Under the pieces are notes generated by a model that made no database searches, was not told the origin of the DNA, and was given only the letters and a program-made list of their open reading frames with translations. Positions 5,596-8,017 of a stretch of 8,017 nt of DNA are shown here, piece after piece (the first letter of the stretch is position 1; each line of letters begins with the position of its first letter). A program made the translations under genes and the position numbers. Source of the DNA: an uncultured Bacillota bacterium (lineage in GTDB: Bacteria > Bacillota > Clostridia > Christensenellales > UBA1242); NCBI GenBank assembly GCA_947088415.1, contig CAMUGK010000041.1:1-8017 (forward strand), read 5' to 3'.

Positions 5596-5762
5596 TTTTC
5601 TAACAATCTTCACATTTTTCTAACAATTTCAATTTATGCTTTGCAATATGTTCACTGATTTCTTATTTTTGAATTTATGCAAAAACTGATTTTTCTAACA
5701 ATTTTCTAACAATCGTCTAACAATTTATTTTGTATTGTTTAGTTTTGTTTAGTTTTGTTTAG
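5596..5762. repeat. Direct-repeat array between tRNA-Leu and integrase, likely integrase arm sites
   Basis: TCTAACAAT occurs five times (5599, 5619, 5694, 5705, 5716 as first bases); the first four copies are part of TTTTCTAACAAT. The last three are at an exact 11-bp pitch, the first two 20 bp apart. Between them AATTTATGC (5631, 5672) and ACTGATTT (5654, 5685) are each repeated. GTTTAG then follows three times at 10-bp pitch (5737, 5747, 5757). Helical-turn spacing beside a tyrosine integrase gene is what arm-binding sites look like in lambda- and Tn916-type systems. No gene is visible in 5535-5855. Confidence 0.6.
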
Positions 5763-5795
5763 GTTTATATAGTGTTATTTAATACCAAATAAGCA

Positions 5796-5836
5796 AAAAA
5801 ATAAGGCGGGATTTTACTCTTGCCTTACTTTTTTTT
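5796..5836. terminator. Bidirectional terminator downstream of the integrase gene
   Basis: TAAGGC (5802-5807) and GCCTTA (5822-5827) form a 6-bp stem with a 14-nt loop. On the minus strand it is followed by seven Ts, about 30 nt after the integrase stop; on the plus strand by a long T-run after one C. It would insulate the element from tRNA transcription and the reverse. Confidence 0.6.
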
Positions 5837-5855
5837 AATCAAAACTGCAACATTT

Positions 5856-7109
5856 TCACATTTCAAAGTCATGTTTCCGTTTTAGTTTACGCTTTTCTTC
5901 CAATAACTTTTCAAGTTCCTCAATCTCATTATCTAAATCAGCTTCTTTCTTCTCCTCGAAATCCAAAGCTGTTGAAATCGCATTTGCGCTTGAAAGCTTA
6001 CTTGAAAAATCCAAATGAGCATAAATGTCTGCTGTTGTTTGAAAGGTGGAATGTCCAAGCCACTCTTGGATTTGTTTCATTGGCACTCCATTTGCAAGCA
6101 TTAAACTTGCACAGGAATGTCGCAAATCGTGAAAGCGAATGTGTTTGAGTTTGTGCCTGTTTTGGATGATTTTAAAATGATGAGATACAAAATCTGGCTT
6201 CAATAGTTCTCCCAATGGATTGACACAAACATAGTCCAAATACTTTGTGTTATAATTCTTTCCACATAGTTTGCGGTTTTGTTCCTGCTTTTGTTTTTCA
6301 GCTTTCAGCATTTGTTCGATTTGCGGAATAAGCGGCAAAGTCCTATTGCTTGTCTTGTTTTTCATTTTATTTTTGGCAACTAGTTTATTATCAACCTCAA
6401 CAACTTTGTGATTGATTTTAATCATCTTGTTCTCAAAGTCAATAGCACTCCATTTCAATCCAAGCACTTCGCTTCGTCTAAGTCCATAGTAAGCAGTGAT
6501 GTGAATGACAAGTTCAAGCGGGTCGCCTTTAATAACTTCAAACAATTTCATCAACTCGTTTTTGTTGTAAAACTCTGCCTGATATTTATCTTTCTTCGGT
6601 CTGTCAACAAAGTCAGCAACATTCTTTTCAACAAGCCCAAGTTTGACAGCACTCTGCAAAGCTTCTCGAATAAGCACATGATAATGAATTGCAGTGTTTC
6701 CATTTTTGCCTTCGCGATATAGTGTGTTATAAAATTCTTGTATGTGATAAGGTTGCAACTCTTTCAGATAAAGATTTTTCTTCTCAAAATATTTTGCCAT
6801 ATTTTTAATGGAGTAGGAGTAGCCTTTATATGAAATCTCCTCAACTTTACCTTTAATGGATGTCAGCCATTGCTGAAGAAAATCACTGAACAAAATGTCA
6901 TTCTCATGTTTTGCTTTCTTCTGTTGAAATACATTGTCCTTTGCAGAATATTCCGCGATAATCTCATTCAATTTTTCTTCCGCTTTTCTTTTGTTTCCTT
7001 TTTCTGTCAAGCCTGTTGAAATCCAAACTTTTTTAAATTTCCCATTCTCATCTTTGACAGATAAAACAGCGTAATATTTCCCGCTCTTGACTTGCAAACT
7101 ACCTTTCAT
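5856..7109 (-). CDS. Tyrosine recombinase/integrase of an integrative element
   Basis: This 417-residue protein catalyses site-specific insertion and excision of the element. The N-terminus (about 1-55: SGKYYAVLSVKDENGKFKKV, ISTGLT) resembles the AP2-like arm-DNA-binding domain. A SAM-like core-binding domain lies at about 73-170 and the catalytic domain at about 182-375. All expected active-site residues are visible: R211 (YGLRRSE), K252 (NKTSNR), H327 and R330 (HDLRHS), H353 (LGHS) and nucleophile Y363 (DIYAHLD). A charged coiled-coil tail (about 384-413) extends past the usual end. It is closest in layout to Tn916-type and Gram-positive phage integrases. Its ATG lies inside the excisionase gene (11-nt overlap), and it is transcribed toward the tRNA-Leu. 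It appears intact. Confidence 0.97.
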   Translation of the reverse strand: MKGSLQVKSGKYYAVLSVKDENGKFKKVWISTGLTEKGNKRKAEEKLNEIIAEYSAKDNVFQQKKAKHENDILFSDFLQQWLTSIKGKVEEISYKGYSYSIKNMAKYFEKKNLYLKELQPYHIQEFYNTLYREGKNGNTAIHYHVLIREALQSAVKLGLVEKNVADFVDRPKKDKYQAEFYNKNELMKLFEVIKGDPLELVIHITAYYGLRRSEVLGLKWSAIDFENKMIKINHKVVEVDNKLVAKNKMKNKTSNRTLPLIPQIEQMLKAEKQKQEQNRKLCGKNYNTKYLDYVCVNPLGELLKPDFVSHHFKIIQNRHKLKHIRFHDLRHSCASLMLANGVPMKQIQEWLGHSTFQTTADIYAHLDFSSKLSSANAISTALDFEEKKEADLDNEIEELEKLLEEKRKLKRKHDFEM

Positions 7110-7320
7110 CTTCAGCCTCGCTTGCGTTTAAAAAGTCAATCACGTTTTGCTTTGGAATTAAGATTTTGTTCCCAAATTTAATGCACTTTATTTGTCCAGA
7201 TGAAATCAAATCATAAGCCAAATTTCTTCCAATGCCTAACATCTTTTGTAAGTCTTTTACTTTCACAACATCATCAAATTTTGTGAAAATGTTTTGTGTG
7301 TTTAATTGTATATTTGTCAT
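7099..7320 (-). CDS. Excisionase-like helix-turn-helix protein
   Basis: This 73-residue protein has a winged helix-turn-helix of the excisionase/MerR-like (HTH_17) type. Residues about 17-65 contain VKDLQKMLGIGRNLAYDLI, the KFGNKILIP wing and the closing VIDFL helix. Such proteins bind near attachment sites and bias the integrase toward excision, and often regulate it. Its start has GAGGAG at 7327-7332 with 6-nt spacing. It overlaps the integrase start by 11 nt, so the two are co-transcribed and probably coupled. A large imperfect palindrome lies just upstream. A role as a transcription regulator instead of a directionality factor remains possible. Confidence 0.9.
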   Translation of the reverse strand: MTNIQLNTQNIFTKFDDVVKVKDLQKMLGIGRNLAYDLISSGQIKCIKFGNKILIPKQNVIDFLNASEAEDER

Positions 7321-7353
7321 TAAATACTCCTCAAAAATTTTGTATTTTTAAGT

Positions 7354-7382
7354 TCTATAATGCACATCTATTTTGTCTGCAA
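7354..7382 (-). promoter_or_regulatory. Possible promoter of the xis-int operon
   Basis: On the minus strand TTGCAG (7377-7382) and TATAGA (7354-7359) are 17 bp apart. Both hexamers are imperfect, as expected for a regulated promoter. The -35 box lies inside the palindrome at 7366-7412, so a protein bound there would compete with RNA polymerase. Confidence 0.4.
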
Positions 7383-7412
7383 ACTCTGAAAGAGCTTGCA
7401 AGCAAAATAGAT
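7366..7412. repeat. 47-bp imperfect palindrome upstream of the excisionase gene
   Basis: ATCTATTTTG (7366-7375) is perfectly complementary to CAAAATAGAT (7403-7412). Inside a 3x3 mismatch, GCAA (7379-7382) pairs with TTGC (7396-7399). Inside a single mismatch, CTCT (7384-7387) pairs with AGAG (7391-7394), leaving a 3-nt loop. The total is 18 bp of pairing in 47 nt. It overlaps the likely -35 box, so an operator is the simplest reading; an RNA structure is possible if transcription begins further upstream. Confidence 0.65.
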
Positions 7413-7432
7413 AAAATTCAAAACTGAAAAGA

Positions 7433-7478
7433 CTTGCAGCAGCAAGAAATGCGTTAGCATTTTGATTTTGGAAAAATC
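7433..7478. repeat. Three tandem small hairpins
   Basis: Three hairpins follow one another with almost no gaps: CTTGC/GCAAG (7433-7446, loop AGCA), AAATGC/GCATTT (7447-7462, loop GTTA) and GATTTT/AAAATC (7464-7478, loop GGA). With the palindrome to the left they make four stems within 113 bp. Confidence 0.55.
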
Positions 7479-7676
7479 ATCTTTTCAAGTTTATAATTGT
7501 TCTATTATTCGTTCTATAAATTTTTGAGAAGAGCTTCTTTAGCCCTTACAAGTTTTAAAAATCTTTTCTATTTTTATTTCTATTATTTGTTGATAAAAGC
7601 GGAAATGGGTTTCCCATTTGCCAAGACAAGAGGCATGATACAAAACGATACATGATCTGCTTGCTTTGAGGCCGCT

Positions 7677-7702
7677 AAAAGCCCGATATTTAGGGCTTTT
7701 TT
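7677..7702. terminator. Bidirectional intrinsic terminator in the element
   Basis: AAAAGCCC (7677-7684) pairs with GGGCTTTT (7693-7700) around an 8-nt loop, with six Ts on the plus strand and four on the minus strand. It most likely ends the transcript of the minus-strand gene that leaves the window at 8017. Confidence 0.75.
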
Positions 7703-7857
7703 GATCGTTTTGAGTCAATGCCTTATCCTGCTTACTGCGAAAAAGACTGCACTATTGCTCATTTTTGCTTTAAAAAGCAAAAACTTCGCCTTTTCGTTTG
7801 TCTTTTTCTTTTTCCCAAAAATGGCAAGCATTTTCGGGAGCCCTTTCTAAACTTTTT

Positions 7858-8017
7858 TTAATTTTCAGTTTCATCCAACATTTTTTGCAATTGTAGGATT
7901 TCATCATTTAAGAATTGCATATCTTCCGAGTTCGCTGATTTTTCTTGCACAACTTCATTCGCTTTTTTCTTTTCATTTTCTTCAACTCTATAGTCATACA
8001 CATCCAAAAGTTCCTTT
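7858..8017 (-). CDS. C-terminal end of an unidentified element gene (partial)
   Basis: An open minus-strand frame enters from the right edge and runs 53 codons to a TAA at 7858-7860, so its start lies outside the window. The visible residues are highly charged, with LLDVYDYRVEENEKKKANE first and a helical heptad-like end (FLNDEILQLQKMLDETEN). This looks like the coiled-coil tail of a larger protein. Position next to the int-xis module suggests a replication, mobilisation or regulatory protein of the element, but the fragment alone does not show which. Confidence 0.65.
   Translation of the reverse strand, partial: KELLDVYDYRVEENEKKKANEVVQEKSANSEDMQFLNDEILQLQKMLDETEN

Larger units (their letters stand above)
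7321..7857. other. Gene-free region rich in inverted repeats
   Basis: No coding frame with a ribosome binding site is visible in these 537 bp. Besides the palindrome and tandem hairpins listed separately, it holds AAATGGG/CCCATTT (7603-7619), the 9-bp inverted pair CAAAACGAT (7641-7649) and ATCGTTTTG (7704-7712) flanking a terminator, TTTTTGCTTT followed by AAAAAGCAAAAA (7762-7783), and CCCAAAAATG/CATTTTCGGG (7814-7838, one mismatch, a G-U on the minus-strand RNA). Such density would suit a control region, a transfer origin or a replication origin, but I recognise no known oriT nick motif. Confidence 0.6.

Noticed and set aside
5599..5724. CRISPR array from the repeated TCTAACAAT
   Set aside because: The repeat is only 9-12 bp, spacing is 11 to 75 bp, there are no uniform unique spacers, and no cas genes are nearby.
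6408..6722. Plus-strand open frame of 104 codons opposite the integrase
   Set aside because: It lies fully within the antisense of an intact integrase whose catalytic residues are all conserved, and lacks a ribosome binding site or recognisable domain.
7762..7783. Intrinsic terminator for the partial gene at the right edge
   Set aside because: The palindrome is strong but has no T-run after it on the minus strand; the hairpin at 7677-7702 is a better candidate.

Overview
The window looks like a chromosomal segment of a low-GC Gram-positive bacterium, probably an uncultured Clostridia-type Firmicute. The reasons are AT-rich intergenic DNA, strong AGGAGG-type ribosome binding sites, sigma-A-like promoters (often with an extended -10 TG), compact hairpin-plus-T-run terminators, tRNA genes that encode their own CCA, and the rplM-rpsI ribosomal protein pair. 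This assignment comes from sequence style and gene content, not from a database search.

Positions 1-4825 are a core chromosomal block with all genes on the minus strand. From the left edge inward there is a palindromic intergenic repeat (about 1-80), terminator hairpins, and the rplM-rpsI operon with a structured leader. Next come an unrecognised 223-residue soluble protein under its own promoter, then a three-gene membrane operon (NfeD-like OB-fold protein, SPFH/stomatin-like protein, small four-helix membrane protein), and a separate SHOCT-domain membrane protein. The NfeD and SPFH reading frames overlap by one base and probably form a membrane-microdomain pair.

Positions 4902-5572 are a plus-strand tRNA region: tRNA-Gly(GCC) with its own promoter and terminator, then tRNA-Cys(GCA) behind a near-consensus promoter, then tRNA-Leu(UAA). 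Between Cys and Leu lie two odd sequences. One is an 84-nt foldable element with tRNA-like ends that finishes in CCA (5240-5323). The other is a broken tRNA-Leu copy (about 5378-5436) sharing 35 identical bases with the intact gene. This stretch looks recombinationally scarred.

Positions 5535-8017 look like the left end of an integrative mobile element lodged next to tRNA-Leu. It has a probable integrase arm-site region with repeated TCTAACAAT and GTTTAG motifs, a bidirectional terminator, a tyrosine integrase with all expected catalytic residues, and an overlapping excisionase-like helix-turn-helix gene. A 537-bp non-coding region dense in inverted repeats follows, and then the C-terminus of another minus-strand gene cut by the window edge. 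The other element end and its cargo lie beyond the window. The most unusual parts are the tRNA-like 84-nt element, the truncated tRNA-Leu duplication, the repeat array beside the integrase, and the hairpin cluster upstream of the excisionase gene.
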